64,000 nucleotides of DNA, from positions 1,619,761,711 to 1,619,825,710 of the forward strand of contig OY856409.1 of NCBI GenBank assembly GCA_963693085.1, given 5' to 3'. Of the stretch, positions 12,735 to 26,099 are shown in pieces. The DNA comes from Alisma plantago-aquatica (taxonomy: Eukaryota; Streptophyta; Magnoliopsida; Alismatales; Alismataceae). Under the pieces are notes generated by a model. The model saw nothing but the letters and a program-made list of their open reading frames with translations, had not been told where the DNA came from and searched no databases. Each line of letters begins with the position of its first letter. The stretch's first letter is position 1. Made by a program: the position numbers and the translations under genes.

Positions 12735-13540
12735 CAAATGTCATTCTAGTAAGTAGAAAGAACTCTTTAGGAACCAATGTTTTTCTCTCATACAGTGTGA
12801 GGACACATGATAGTCATACCTTAAATAAAATGGAATATGAATGTTCCAAACTTTATAAGCTTGATATTTTGAATTTTTTTAATCTTGAATAGTTGGAATC
12901 TTTATCGTGAACAATTTTGAACTTAAAAATCATGATAATATTCAACATTTGATATCTTGTGAATAATCTTGTCAGTTGTTACTACATGGCATGATATGAT
13001 TATACATTTAACAAAGTATCTGAAATCTTGAATATTGAATATCGAATGTGATATCATTAACATGTTGAACAAATTTCTTCTAAATGGTATTTGCTTAATT
13101 TTAAGATGCAGTTAACCATTGCATGTTTTAAAATAGTTAATAAATAGGAACTTGTACTATCATTGTCTACCCCATTTTTCCTTTCTCATTATGGTACATG
13201 TTTTGTGCTTTATCACTATGGGATGTACATGGATAGAGGAACATGTGCACTTGAATTTGACATCAACTACATTTAAGATAGGAAGGATCATGCCTAGGAG
13301 TCCTTCCTAACTATCATTTCTATCTAGTTTGTTTGGTGTAGTCTCTTATGTAGACAAGGATTATTGTCCTTATGTTTCATTTCAAAATGGGTAACCACAT
13401 ATGTTTCTAGATTATTGACATAATCCACTACTTTGGTATCAATTTTATGCACAAATGTTTTGGAACTTTGTTGTCATAGAGCTCATATGAACAACAAATG
13501 AAGAGGAAGATGGCAAACATGGATTACCATAGTCAAAAGT

Positions 13541-13690
13541 GAAACTTTCAATTGTTAATGCTTCTTGAAGGTCCTAGGATATCGTGTTGATATTTAACTT
13601 GGGTTGCAATCGTTGAAACTTTCGATTGTTAAATCTTCTCAAAGGTGATAGGATATTGTGTCAATATTTGACATGGATTGCAATGGTTGT
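13541..13690. repeat. Imperfect tandem duplication, 74-bp period, two copies
   Basis: Copies start at 13541 and 13615 with GAAACTTTC and share the order TGTTAA, AGGATAT, GTGTTGATATTT-like and GGTTGCAAT segments. They differ by scattered substitutions, so the duplication is not recent. Confidence 0.75.
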
Positions 13691-15456
13691 AGGAATGTTT
13701 TGGAACCTTTATACGTTGCTAGGAAAAATGGAGTTTAGAATATAGTATTTGGAGAAAATGAAGAAGATAGTCATGATGGAACTTGTTTTTTTAGGTGTGT
13801 GGATATTTGGAGGGGTATATATTAGTTTCAAGGCTCAAAGATGATAATATCAATTTTTGAGGTTTATATAGAAAAGGATTGATTTGGGGGGGGGGGGGTT
13901 GGTTACAAGTTTACTTTGCATCACAGTCTATTCTTCTTTGGGTTTTGAAATAAGGAGTCAGTGTTTGTGCTAAAGCAAGTGGAAGTCTATAATGATATAG
14001 AGGGAATGAAGAATGTAGAGAACAATGGGTCTCATACCATTGACTTCATTTATAGGAGTTGAGTGAAGAGGAGGATCCCAAATCTTGTGAACAAATTTGA
14101 ACCCCAATGTTTGGATGAAAGAGAGACTCTCACTTATAGGGGTTTCTGGTAGATGTAGATGGATGGTTAGTAGAGAAGCTTGCAGAGTCTTGGCCTTCAT
14201 ATCAAAACAAAATCATGAAACTTAGATATAAGTAAAAAATGTAGTCCCAGTAGGATTTTTATAAGTCTTTAGTTGATTTCCGTTCTATTTATATTTAGAG
14301 TAGTTATCACTATCCAAGAATTATGGAATTCATATTCTTATATAAATTAGGGTATTTAGATTTGGATGATAATTGCATGAATTTAGAATATGAGGTCTAC
14401 TATCTAATTATAAGTAATGTAAAAAGTGTTCAAATTTTAGTTTTTATATGAATCTAGTTGTCAATGTCTAGTATAGATAATAGCTCTATTAGTTCTGTAA
14501 TGAAGAAATACATGGTAAATAATAATCCTAAACCCATAAGGGTCATTAGTTTTCTATTTAGTTTAGATTTTGTGTAATTACTTAAATTTGATTAAGTACG
14601 GTTAAAAAATACTCATTTCATTGTGATTCTAGTTTATTCCTATTATTATATCGATTGGCATTATTTGGTACCAGTTACTTCAATTGAATTTTATTTTGAC
14701 CAAATTATATGTACTAAGGTTACTTATTTGCACACAAGATTGATAAGAAAAGTTTTGTTGACTTCGTATGGATATAAGAAATAATTTAAGTGAAAGTTTC
14801 AAGGTTCATTACAAAAATCCAAAATTTATGGAAAAGACTTATACTAGTGAGAAAATTATTGAAGCATGTATGGTGAGACATCTACATGTACCTACGATTT
14901 TGGATTCCAATATGCGTACGAAGGGTTATGGGAGTCCATAAAGATGAGTTCACTGATGCCATACTTCATAGAGTATGGATCTCAATGGATAGAACACTAC
15001 CAATCTACTTATCTAATATGTACAATCCTACAATAGTTTACATGAGAGATATCGAGTGAATTTAAGATTTCTCCCTGATTCACCATGTATACATAGTTTC
15101 TACAAAAGGAAGGATTCAATTACAAGGGATACATTGAAGATAGTTAAAAAGATGTTTAGATATTAGAAGATTTATCGCTTTGTGGCAAGTTCTAGAACAA
15201 GGACATACTAGAAGGCTTCGAATATCACTAACTCATCAAGGGAAAAACTAGTTGGGGGATTCCATGCCTCTCTAGATACTCTCTAAAAGTTAAAATTTTA
15301 ATAGGAAAATGTCCTAAAATTTCCAAATGGCCCTGTAAAATGACTACAAAAATATTGTGTTAGATTGTCACTTATTAGAAAAAGCTTTGATGAGAGGTAA
15401 CTATATTATTTACCAAAAATAGGGCATGTAACTTTATTACAAGTGAAAACTAAAGT

Positions 15457-15722
15457 CCAAGTTGCTTCTACTCTTAGAGTGCTCTCCCAAAGTTTTACTT
15501 TGACGATGCTCTATGAAATTGTGTGGCAATGACCTCTATGAACAAAAAGAAAGGAAGTGTAAGAAATAATGTTGGTGTTGGGGCCTATTCCAAGTTGCTA
15601 CTACTCTTACGATGTTTTCCGAAAGTTCACTTTGACCATGCTCTATGCAAATTGTGTATCATTGACCTCTATGAACAAAAAGAAGGGAAGTGAAAGAAAT
15701 AATGTTTGCGTTGGGGCCTAGT
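15457..15722. repeat. Imperfect tandem duplication, 133-bp period, two copies
   Basis: Copies start at 15457 and 15590 with CCAAGTTGCT. Both contain GACCTCTATGAACAAAAAGA and end in GTTGGGGCCTA. There are about a dozen substitutions between copies. No coding function is apparent. Confidence 0.85.
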
Positions 15723-16306
15723 TGGTAGGCACATCACTCTAAGGGAGGTTCATTGCATCAAGCCCAAGCCTTTTCCCTTCTTCTTAAAGTAACTGCCATT
15801 TTTTTCCCATAAAGTAGCATGTCCACCAAAAATTAAATATATCTTATAGCATGTATTTACTCTCCATATATGGTCAGGTTTTGCAACCTCAATGACATGA
15901 GGTATAACAAACTTTTTGCTTCACTTGTTTGGACGTAAGATCTCCGCATTTAAGATATTGTGGAACTACACATCGTAAATTATGTTTAATGGTTGATGGT
16001 TTCTCTTTAACAACTCCCAAATATAAACTTATTTCAACCGAGGTGGGCCAGATCCACTAGTGTTACTTCCAAGGATCACTATGATGGTTACTTGGTCTTC
16101 TAGCACAATGATAGCACACTCGATAGTATAAAGCGGCACGAGTCTATAGAATAGCTAGACGGAAAATGCATGCGCTCTGCTGAAGTTACCAGTTTTATCA
16201 AGAAGAATGTAGAAACCATTAAGATCAAGACTGCGGGTGATGTATTTACTGCGTTCTGCTTGTCTGGAGTGTAAGATGATAGGTAAGTGTCGACATGCAT
16301 TCGAAG

Positions 16307-17022
16307 TAGGGCTGTCAATGGGGAGGGTATTATCCGTTTATCCTTATCCATACCCTAAAGGGTAAGGGTAAGGGTAAAGATTTTTATTACCCTTTATCCG
16401 TTTACCCGTTCTCCGTTTCCCCGCTATACTATAAGGGGATGGTAAGATATAGACATTATCCATACCCTTTTACCCGCATATGATATAAAGGTTATACAAA
16501 TATAAATATTCTAAAGGGGTTTGTATGTAAATGTTTAACCCTAATGCTTTATTCTATCATTGGAAAATGACTTGGTGTTGTGCTTGTAATACTTTCTTGT
16601 TGAGAGAAAAACATATATAACTTGTGGAAAATGAGGTGTTGGTGAAACAATTATTTGTTATGCATACTTATACAAAGGAAAAAAATAATTTATGTATAAA
16701 AAATTGTTATTGTGTGAATTGACTTAACTTTACACGGAGATACATATGATTTTGAATTGGATATAATGTTTTATATGTTGTTATCAATAAATTAGTTATA
16801 AAATTATTAAAAATCAACACACAATGTGTATAAAATTCTTTTTTTGTCAGAATTACCCGCTTATCCTTTACCCTCCCCGTTTACCCTGTGAAGAAGAGGG
16901 TAAGGGTAAGAGGAGGGTAATGAGATTGCTGTGAAGGATAATTACCCTTACCTTTACCCGCTACCCAAAGAGGGTAAGGGTAAGACCTTACCCTCCCCAT
17001 ACTCTCCCGATTGACAGCCCTA
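16307..17022. mobile_element. hAT-type MITE, 716 bp
   Basis: Termini are TAGGGCTGTCAAT and its exact inverse ATTGACAGCCCTA. The element is flanked by a perfect 8-bp target duplication ATTCGAAG (16299-16306 and 17023-17030), which is diagnostic of the hAT superfamily. Both subterminal regions are dense in GGGTAA/TTACCC repeats, of the kind hAT transposases bind (inference). It carries no transposase ORF, so it would depend on an enzyme supplied elsewhere. Confidence 0.92.
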
Positions 17023-17369
17023 ATTCGAAGCGTCCGTTTTCAAACTGCTCAAAGACACTATACACTTACTAGTGTTGACTTCGGCTGACATCGACCTGAA
17101 AACTAGTGTACTCAAGTCATCCAAGACGTGTTACTTTATATCACCATTCGATATATATTTTATCTAGAAAGTGCACTTTCAATAAATGAAGACGTTAACG
17201 CGGCGTTGATTGAACAGATTGTAAACTCGTTCGCACTTACCACGAACTACATTGACGACCAGGCATCCCCGTTGCTGTTATTAAGTTCATATTGACTTGA
17301 TTAGTCTTTCATTTCGACACAATTATGTCATTTTATATAATCTAATTATAAGGAACCATGTGTTGCTTT

Positions 17370-17471
<102 letters not shown>

Positions 17472-17660
17472 TAGTGAACACACACGTACACATGTACGTG
17501 ACATATAAAATTTGTTGAAAATATGTGGGGAGATGACTCGTCCGTGAAAGGATCGCTACGGTAAAAGATATTTGTGTTGGTTGTTTGAAAGGAAAGAATC
17601 AATGAACCGTTTACGTGGGATGGAGAGAGAAATATAAAATTAAAGATAATAAAAGTATGA

Positions 17661-17662
<2 letters not shown>

Positions 17663-17732
<70 letters not shown>
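17663..17732. repeat. (TA)n microsatellite, about 70 bp
   Basis: Uninterrupted AT dinucleotides 200 bp right of the previous tract. Confidence 0.97.
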
Positions 17733-17735
<3 letters not shown>

Positions 17736-18723
17736 ACTAGTGTTCTAACGTTTTACACACGGACCGGCAATTAATTTTTGTAGGGGTTGGCGTGTTTAGG
17801 TTTGTTAAAGTTCGGCCCTAAAACCACACCTCCGACTGAATCGTACTAAATGCTGTCTACACTAGACTTGACCTCTAGTAAGGCATAGATAAAACTTAAC
17901 ATAATAGCCGAAGTTTGGTCCAGCTGGGTTATTTGTAGTCTTAAACAAGTACTAGTGAGAAACTAATTCTTCACTTGGCCATGAATGACTCCATACAGCT
18001 TCTGCTCCTATAAGTTGTCCACACAGTAAACTTCCGACAAAATGAGGAAGGCTACCAACGTCAAAACTAAATTGAGCAATCCACACCTTTAACCAAACGA
18101 AAATAAAGAGGGATGGATTTATAAATGAAGAGAAAAATTATACTTCCACGCTTCATGATGTTGGCTCAATTGACTAGTGTTCACATGATTGCTCCAATCT
18201 TGAAAGTTATACCAGCTACATCTTTTTATGAGCTAGTATGTATCTTTACTTTATCAACAAATTTCAAAGTTATAATGTACATGTATTAAATGAATAATGT
18301 GTGTTAAACTTTTAGCTACATCTTTTCTTTCTCACGGTTTCAAATATGATATCAACGGCCATGGTCTTAATTGTTGGTTCCTTGTATATTTTTCAAACAC
18401 ATTGGTTTACGTTACATATTGGACGTGTTTAAATACATTTGAATAACTATATTAAAAATAAGATGTATTCATTATAAAAATTAAAATGAGTCTCTTAAAC
18501 TCATTTGCATATTTTTATAAATTTCTTCGGAGAAAGATATAATCACCAAGTTAAGGGAAGTTTTAGTCATCGGTCGAAGTGTGCGTGTCTGCCTCTCTCC
18601 CAGTACAAGCTGATTTTAGTGGGTTGTTTTGACTATCCATATTTAAGTTCATGTTTCGAGGTTTCTTTTAACACAAACGAACATGTTCGTAGATGTCTAC
18701 CATGAAAATTAAGGTTGTAGGTG

Positions 18724-21700
18724 TGACGACCCTAATACCAACATACTTTCCATTGTAACATTCTATTGATATGTGTACACTCATATCAATAAAATGTCAA
18801 GAGGAAAAATATGAGGAATCATAGTTATCATCTAGATTAAATGAAAGTTGGATCGTATTCACAAACATCATATAATTTCCAAACATATACCATCATTCAT
18901 TTTTGAGAAAGATAGTAGTATTTACATTTATTCGTAAGAAAGAAAAGTCTAACTGCAAGAAGAAAGGAAGTACATAGGATATATTACATCATATAAATCA
19001 ACTAGGAAAAAGGAAATGTAACTAGCTAAAAGAAATAGAAATAAGCATCAAGCTACTCTAGATCCTCCAATGAACTTTATTATTGCCTTCTGGTACTTTG
19101 ACTTTATTTATGGATTCTTTGCACCTAAAAAATATGTGAAACAACGGATCATCATAATAGGCTGTGTATGTGTGTGAAAGATACATACATATTAAGCTTG
19201 CATACTTGAAAATTTCAAAGAAAGAAGAAAAAAAAAGAAAACTTTTTTTAGAGTGAGAATCAGGTAAACTATTATTTTATGCATTTTTCTCAATGATCAT
19301 GTATTACTATGGTGAACTTGTACATCATCACATATATTATTGTGCCCATTCCCCATGTACCATGCACTCTAGGGATCTCATTGTGTACTTTGTACTCTAG
19401 GGAGGTACTAGTCATCATTAATTCTTTCTCTCTCTCTTATGGAGACTAATGAGCACCATCAATAACTATAATTCATTCTTGATTTTATTGGTATTGTTTT
19501 CAAGGCAGAAGTATACTACATGTACATGCAAACAAGCAATGTTCTAAAAATACCCGGCCAGTGTAGTGCAGATGGTTCGGCCCGACATGTCCTCCCCGGG
19601 GGACCTGGGTTTGAAACCTCTTATTGCGCATGGTATTTACAACCCTTGGGTCATTTGGGCTCTGGCACCGGTATGAGAGAGGGGGGAGACTAAGTCTCCT
19701 TCTAACTCAAAAAGCAATGTTCTAAAAATAAGACAAGAAAATATGTCATACATGTTTCACACAAGAAAACTAGTCTTATACTTAGATATCCCACATACTT
19801 GATTTATCATATCTTGATTCCAAAAGAGTTTAGAGGTGATGTGAAAAAGATTACCTTGAAAGGAAGTTGAGGGTACATTATTACTATGAGTCTGTATGAC
19901 CCTAAGAGTAGGGTTTTGACTAAATTGGGTTCTTTATGATAGATCAGAGATTATTTGTTAAGATCATCTCATTTTAGGGTCATAATGGTTAGATCTAGGG
20001 TTTGGGTTAACTCTGGCTTATGTCTATCATTTAGAGGGAAGCATTAAAATTAATGTTTCCAAGAGGTTTAGACATCATTGGTTAATTGTTTAGGTTTCAC
20101 ATGCTCTAACATTAACAAAGACATATCTAGGGTTTTGAAACGAAATTTTTTAGAAATCAGATCATGAATTCCATTTTCATTATTTCTAGATAAACAAAAT
20201 ATTAGATAATCAAGTAGGCTTTATGCTATTATTTTCAAAACAGGGATCATATCTAGGTCATACTGCTATTTCATTTGGGTTTGTTGCATTTTTCGAATGA
20301 AAATTGTATATAATTTCATTATTATCCAACATTCATATCATTTACTATGTTTTTTCTAAGATAATTAGGTTTTCTATATAATTTTTAATTTAATAAAAGG
20401 GGTAAGAGTTTACCTGAATCATCAGATTGATCTATCTTGAGGAGATGCGCCCACTAGCTCACATTCTCCTAAAGGAGGTGGCATCCCCAGATCGGTTGCC
20501 TTGAGCCGAGCTGGCACCATGTGGGCCCTTCCTCTTCAGGTCTTCCTCCTCCTTTACTGTTGCTTTCTTGAGCAGACTAGTCAAGCTCTAGCAAGGTCCC
20601 CGACCGTGAGGAATGGTGTTTATATCTGGACAAAGGTGCTCACACCTTTGTGAGGTCACACTGCACTTAGGCATCTAGGTTCCACACCATGGCCCCCTCT
20701 GGAGCTCCTTGTTTCCGCGAGGGGGGAGGATATCATCGAAAAGTCGGCGTTAGAAAGGAGGAGTGTCGGTGTGTAGGAAGGACATGCCACAAAGTTATAT
20801 GGAGATCCCAAGAAGGTATACTGGCACTCAATTGGGAGGCAGAGGTGAGCACCAATGCTGTCGAGGTCAGGCAGAGGTAAAGGAGGGGGTTGGATCCCAC
20901 GAAGGTGGATGGGTTAGCTCACAATCAATTTAAAGAAAAGAACGAGGGAAGGATGGGTGGTGGAGCTGTTGATGGCTTTAATTAGTCATGTGGAGGTGAC
21001 GGCGAGGAAGCCCTAATGGATGTCGCTGCCAAGTTAAAGGTGCGGATTTGCAAGAGGTTGTTCTCCCCGATCCCTGTACGAGAGCACGCATGGAAGCGGT
21101 TGTTGTGATTGTGTCGATGGGATGAATCGCTCCTCTAGTTTATCTCACTTGGCTTAGTCTAGGTTGTTAGGGAAAGTGAAACAAAAGATCTGTCCTCGGG
21201 TACTGAGAGCAACCATCCACAATTACTGGAGGTTGAAGACGAGTTATCAATCTTCGGATCTCTTGGACGGACAACATCTAAAGGCATGATCAAAGGTCAG
21301 CACCCCCCACTATCCTAACAAAATCTGTGTGACTTTTATATGTCACACCAAGGTTGATTTAATCAATAGCTTAGGTCTATGACCCTTAATAAAAGGAATT
21401 CTTATTAAAACTTCAATCTTTTAGAACTTCCCATTGGTGCATCCAATCATGATGAAATTTTAGCCAGAGCTTTATGATACAATCATCTAACTAGGGTATA
21501 AAGTTTGAATCCAAATTCAAATGTTGATTATGGTAATTTCACTAGTTGCTAATACACATGAATCACCTTTAATGTGCATTTAGGGTTTGCATTATTTTGA
21601 AATTTGTGTATCCATATGATCTTAGCATTAGAGTGGTGATTGAGAGTATCATAGGCAAATAATTTTTTAGTGATCATTCATATCATCAAATTTTCAAGAG

Positions 21701-21734
21701 AGAGAAACTATGTGATAAAACTCACTTTATGACA
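18724..21734 (-). repeat. 3' LTR of gypsy element 2 (about 2.83 kb without its SINE)
   Basis: On the minus strand it starts TGTCATAAAGTGAG right after a GGAGGGGAGAA polypurine tract and ends GGTCGTCA. Its inner copy at 26100 ends in the same way (GGTTCATCA). Removing the SINE and its extra target copy leaves about 2,833 bp, close to the LTR of element 1. A GC-richer block at 20430-21150 lies inside and shows no gene. Confidence 0.82.
19553..19711 (+). mobile_element. tRNA-derived SINE, 159 bp
   Basis: Flanked by a perfect 19-bp target duplication AAGCAATGTTCTAAAAATA (19534-19552 and 19712-19730). It has an internal RNA polymerase III promoter: TAGTGCAGATGG (19564-19575) fits the A-box consensus exactly, and GGTTTGAAACC (19608-19618) fits the B box with one mismatch, 32 bases later. 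The 3' tail is short (CTCAAA), without a long poly-A. Mobilisation would depend on a LINE enzyme (known for SINEs generally). Confidence 0.92.
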
Positions 21735-21762
21735 TTCTCCCCTCCTTTATAGGATTTTCCCC

Positions 21763-24700
21763 TCAAAATTCAAGTAGCTTGAAAGAGATGTGGATATTTC
21801 TACTCGATCTCAGATTGAGCTCCCATGTACCATCAGTCTGATTATGGTGGCTCCAGAGAACTTTTACCATATCAATGAACTAGTTACTGCAATGCTCCTT
21901 TATCTTAGAATCAAAAATCTTGACTGGGAATTCGACATAAGATAGATCATCTTTCAACTCTAAAGGCTCATGATTTGGAATGTGACTAGGATCCTTGACA
22001 TAAGGCTTCAATTTAGATCCATGAAGCACATTGTGCATTGCATTGTACTAAGGTGGAAGAGCAAGATGGTACACACATTCACTGATCCTTTCCAATATCT
22101 CAATAGGCCCAAAGAAGTGAGGATTGAGCTTTCCTTGTTCTTATCCAAAGCTCGGATAGGCATGATCTTTTGAAAAACATGATCACCTTCTTTGATGTTC
22201 CCATTGGTGAGCATCTGCATAAGACTTCTGTATGCCTTGTGCCTGATTCATCCTCTATCTTATCAATGCAACCTTATAAGTTTAGAGTTGCATCTCTTAG
22301 GATTTTATCAAGGTGTGTTCCCCAACGTCATCCAAGTGTAGTAGAGACCTACAGGATCTGTCATAAAGAGCTTCATGGGGAGGCATCCCAATACTCTCAT
22401 GATAGTTGTTGTTATATTCATACTCAGCTAAAGGCAAATAATGGTCCCACCAGACTTTGTAATCAAGCACACAAGCTCGTAGAAGATCCTCCAAAATATG
22501 CATTGTATGCTCGAATTTCCCATTGGTCTGCAGATGATATGTTGTGCTAAAGTTTAGTTTTGTACCCAGTTCATCTTGAACCTATTTCCAAAGCTTAAAA
22601 GTGAACATTGGATCCCTGTCGGAAACAATGTATGTTATAACTCTATGCATATGTATAATTTCCCGTATATAGAGGTCAACAAGCTCAGACATGTTAGTTA
22701 TTGTCTTCACATGTAGGAAGTGAGTTGATTTGGTGAGACGATCCACTATAACTAATGATGTTGCATCATATCCCTTCATGGTGCTAGGTAAACCTGCCAC
22801 AAAATCCATAGTGATGTGTTCCCATTTCTATTATGGGATTTCAAGAGGTTGTAGTATCCCACCTGGTCTCTACTTTTATGCCTTGATTCTATGGCATGTC
22901 AAAAATTTGGACACAGATTCAACAATATCACGCTTCATGCGCCTCCACCAGAAGATTCATTATAGGTCCTTATACATTTTGGTTGTGTCGGGATGCACTG
23001 TGTACTTTGACCCATGTGCCTCACTAAGAATCCTTATCTTCATAGTTGATTTCTCAGGAACTCACATACGGTTCTTATATCTAAGACCACCATAAAGACT
23101 TATAGATGGATGTGTTTGAGGTTTTGGAAAGAGAGATCAACGTTGATGCAGATTCAGGTCTTTCTAGTTCGGTATATACTTCAAACTTTTATGGTCAGTG
23201 AAGATATCAAAAATTGACCCATACAGGTGGTGCCTCCAAATTTTTAGAGCATGTATTATTGTAGCCAATTCAAAATCATGTGTGGGTAATTAAGTTCATT
23301 GGGTTTTAGCTGCCTAGATGCAAAAGCCACTACTTTCTTATCCTATTGCATAACACAACCTATTTTGTTCCTCGAAGCATTAGTGAAGATCATAGACCCT
23401 TCATTGCCTGAGGGTAAGGTTAGAACATGTGTTGATGTCAATTTCTACTTTAGATCCTAGAAATTGGACTCAGAAACAACTGGCCATATAAAATGTTCAT
23501 CCTTTTTAGTACTAAATGTAAGAGGAAGTGAAACTTTAGAGAAATTTGAGATGAAGCGATGATAATATCCGGATAGGCCCAAGAAACTCCAAATGTCAGA
23601 AGGATTCCTAGGAGGATGTCAGTCAAGAACAGCTAACACTTTTGCAAGATCAACCGATATTCTACCGCCATAAATGTCATGACCAAGGAACATGACTTTA
23701 TCAATTGAGAATTCACATTTAGAAAGATTCCCATAGAACTTATCAGCTTCAAGGACTACTAGAATTGCCTTCAAGTGATCACAAAGTTTCTCCATCAAAT
23801 TAGAATAGATCCAAATATTAGTAATAGAAATGACCACAAACTCATGAAGATAGGTTGTAAGACCTTGTTCATAAGATTTATGAAAATGTAAGATGTGTGG
23901 GTTAACCCGAATGGCATCACTAGAAATTTTAATGCCCATTATAAGTTCAAAATGTAGTTTTAGGAACGTCAAAATCTTTGAACTTTAGTTGATGATATCG
24001 AGAATGAAGATAAAGTTTGAGAAGACTTTAGTAGTGTGGAGTTGATCAAAGAGGTCATCAATGCATGGAAGAGGGTGCTTATTTTTAATGTTGGCTTGGT
24101 TTAACATGTGGTAGTCAATACACATGTGCATCGAACCGTCTTTCTTCTTTACGAAGAGAACATGCGCACAACAAGGGAAAACACTAGGGAGGATGAAGCC
24201 TTTATCAATAAGTTCTTGCAATTATTTCTTCATCTCTAAAAGCTTGACATGATTCATCTTATATGGGGCCCTAGAAATCGGGTTGGTTCCAGGAAGAAGA
24301 TTTATTGAGAACTCAATGTCTCAGTCTAGAGGCAGCCCAAGAAGATCCTCCAGGAATAAGTCAAGAAAATCACATACCACCTCCAGTCTTTCTACAGGTC
24401 TGGTACCAGAATTGGTCTCTGATACGAATGTAAGGAACACTTTACAACCTTTAGATATAAGCTTTTTAGCTTTAAGAGAGAATATTATAACATTATTATA
24501 GAATCTGCTTCCCTTGGGATCACTAAGATTGGAATTAGGTGGAGAAATGACTACCTTTTTCTCCCTACAGTCATTATGAGCATAATATTTATACAACCAA
24601 TCCATGCCAAGTATAATTTCGAAGTCTTCTATAGAAAAGAGGATAAATTATAAGGGCATATCATGATTTTAAATTTTATAGGTAGGATATCAACATTCTA

Positions 24701-24901
24701 CAATGTAGTGGAGATTTTGCCACTAGGAGTTGATACATCAAGAATACATGGCATATCTTTTATATGCAAATGTAATATAGATGTGAGATTTCCTAGTATG
24801 GAGGTATTTGTAGATTTGGAATCAAATAAAGCTTTAATAGGATGATCATTAAGAAATACAATGCCTACATAGAATAACTTGTCATTAATATTTGAATGCA
24901 T
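21763..24901 (-). pseudogene. pol of gypsy element 2, heavily decayed
   Basis: Fragments on the minus strand in correct order. Protease (24901-24698) has the active site as FDSKSTNTS, with Lys replacing the essential Gly of D-S/T-G. The linker with MDWL is at 24605. RT (24221 to about 23620) has [17 protein letters not shown], but its catalytic FIDD box is degraded to SITN. Integrase (22809 to about 22300) has MDFVAGLPS, VSDRDPMFT and LLRACVLDY. A GDHVF module follows, and a chromodomain with MVKVLWSHHN and GTWE near 21800-21900 before the stop at 21763. Many stops and frameshifts separate these pieces, and nothing is translatable. Confidence 0.82.
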
Positions 24902-26083
24902 TGGATTCCTGTAGCCTCTTCTATAAATTGGTTTGGGATATCTTTAGCCTCTTCTATAGTCATTGCAAACACTCTAGCATTGCGATGTCCCAGAGGAGGT
25001 TGGCAGCTAGGAAATCAATATAGTTCTCCATGAGGCATTCCTCGATTCTAATGGGTGCATAATGCTTTACAAGCCTAAACTTTTGAGTATAGTCAACCTC
25101 CTAGAGGTTGCCTTTCTTGAGCTTAGTGTATTACCTCTCCTTCCCCTTCCTCTCTGCTATGGGCATGAAACGGCCGGTAAAGATGGTTTCAAGGCTTCCT
25201 ACCCCATGGTATCAACTCTACTTCCTTATTCCCATGGGAATTCCCCCTCCCCAGAATTTTGCTCCTCCCTTAAGTAGGTACGTGGCAAACAAATTTCTTC
25301 TCAAGGAATACTTCTAGGATACAAAATACATTCTCTACTGACCGGATCCATTGCTCAGCTCCGTCGATAACCTCTGGTTGGTATTCACCCCAAAAGGTGT
25401 CAGGGTTTAGCTTGAAAAGTCAAGCATGGTTACCTCCTTCTTAGAAGAACTAGTTTCAATGGTTCCCTTTAGAGCAACAATCTCAATAAAGTGTAAAAGT
25501 TTTCTTTTGTCTTCCCACCTACCCTTGGACATTTTCTCAGAGTCAGGTGTAGAAGTTTCAAGTTCTTTTCTTTTATGAGAGGATGACTGTTTTGAAGCCT
25601 TAGAGCCACATGTTCTTGGACGAATCCTGAAAATTAGACCAAATAGATTATATACTTCTATTCCCTTTTTTTGAAATATATTTCCTAATTTTTCTTTATT
25701 GATTATTCATGATCTTAGTGTTATGATTTTTGAAAGATACCCTAATATTTCTTAGTCAAGAATCAGTCATCCTTAGAACTCTAAATAGAGTCACTCATTC
25801 CTAACTTATTTAGAAGAGAGAGATGAGAGGGAATATCTATCTAACAGAAGGATCCTTAATTAAGGTATGCTCAAAAGTAGGCGACACTTAGGATTTTGGC
25901 CAGGTAGACTTAAGTTGCCATAAGGTAGCCTCGTGTGCAAAAGCAAGGTAGCTCAAAGACTTTCACCAGACCATGTAAGATGCTATCTTGGAACCTCCAC
26001 CCCTTATATCCCTAACTCAAGGAATACCCTAGACTCATAATAAGGTTAATGAAGTTTCATGCAGCTATGATGTGTGAACTCCA
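24902..26083 (-). pseudogene. gag remnant of gypsy element 2
   Basis: The span between protease and primer site is where gag belongs. The only good match is the end, ARVFAMTIEEA near 25000-24950, a motif typical of the gag-protease junction in this clade. The remainder reads through many stops in all minus frames, and no zinc knuckle survives. It is assigned mainly by position. Confidence 0.5.
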
Positions 26084-26095
26084 GATCTGATACCA
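26084..26095 (-). other. Primer binding site of gypsy element 2
   Basis: The minus strand reads TGGTATCAGATC, one mismatch from the initiator-Met tRNA complement, four bases from the inner end of the 5' LTR at 26100. Confidence 0.85.
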
Positions 26096-26099
26096 ACTA

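Larger units (their letters stand above)
12735..16298. other. Unassigned AT-rich intergenic DNA with two tandem duplications
   Basis: No gene recognised. It holds a 13-base G run (13886-13898) and the two duplications listed separately. The segment around 16190-16265 reads openly in + for about 30 codons to a TAA, but no family is recognised. The rest shows no coding or repeat signal I can support. Confidence 0.5.

Noticed and set aside
12491..12892. 133-codon + ORF as a gene
   Set aside because: It lies across the end of the solo LTR at 12734, and part of the homologous region at 45.7-45.9 kb has no matching frame.
16330..17000. Interstitial telomere-like array
   Set aside because: The unit is GGGTAA, irregular and confined to a hAT element; the plant telomere unit is TTTAGGG.
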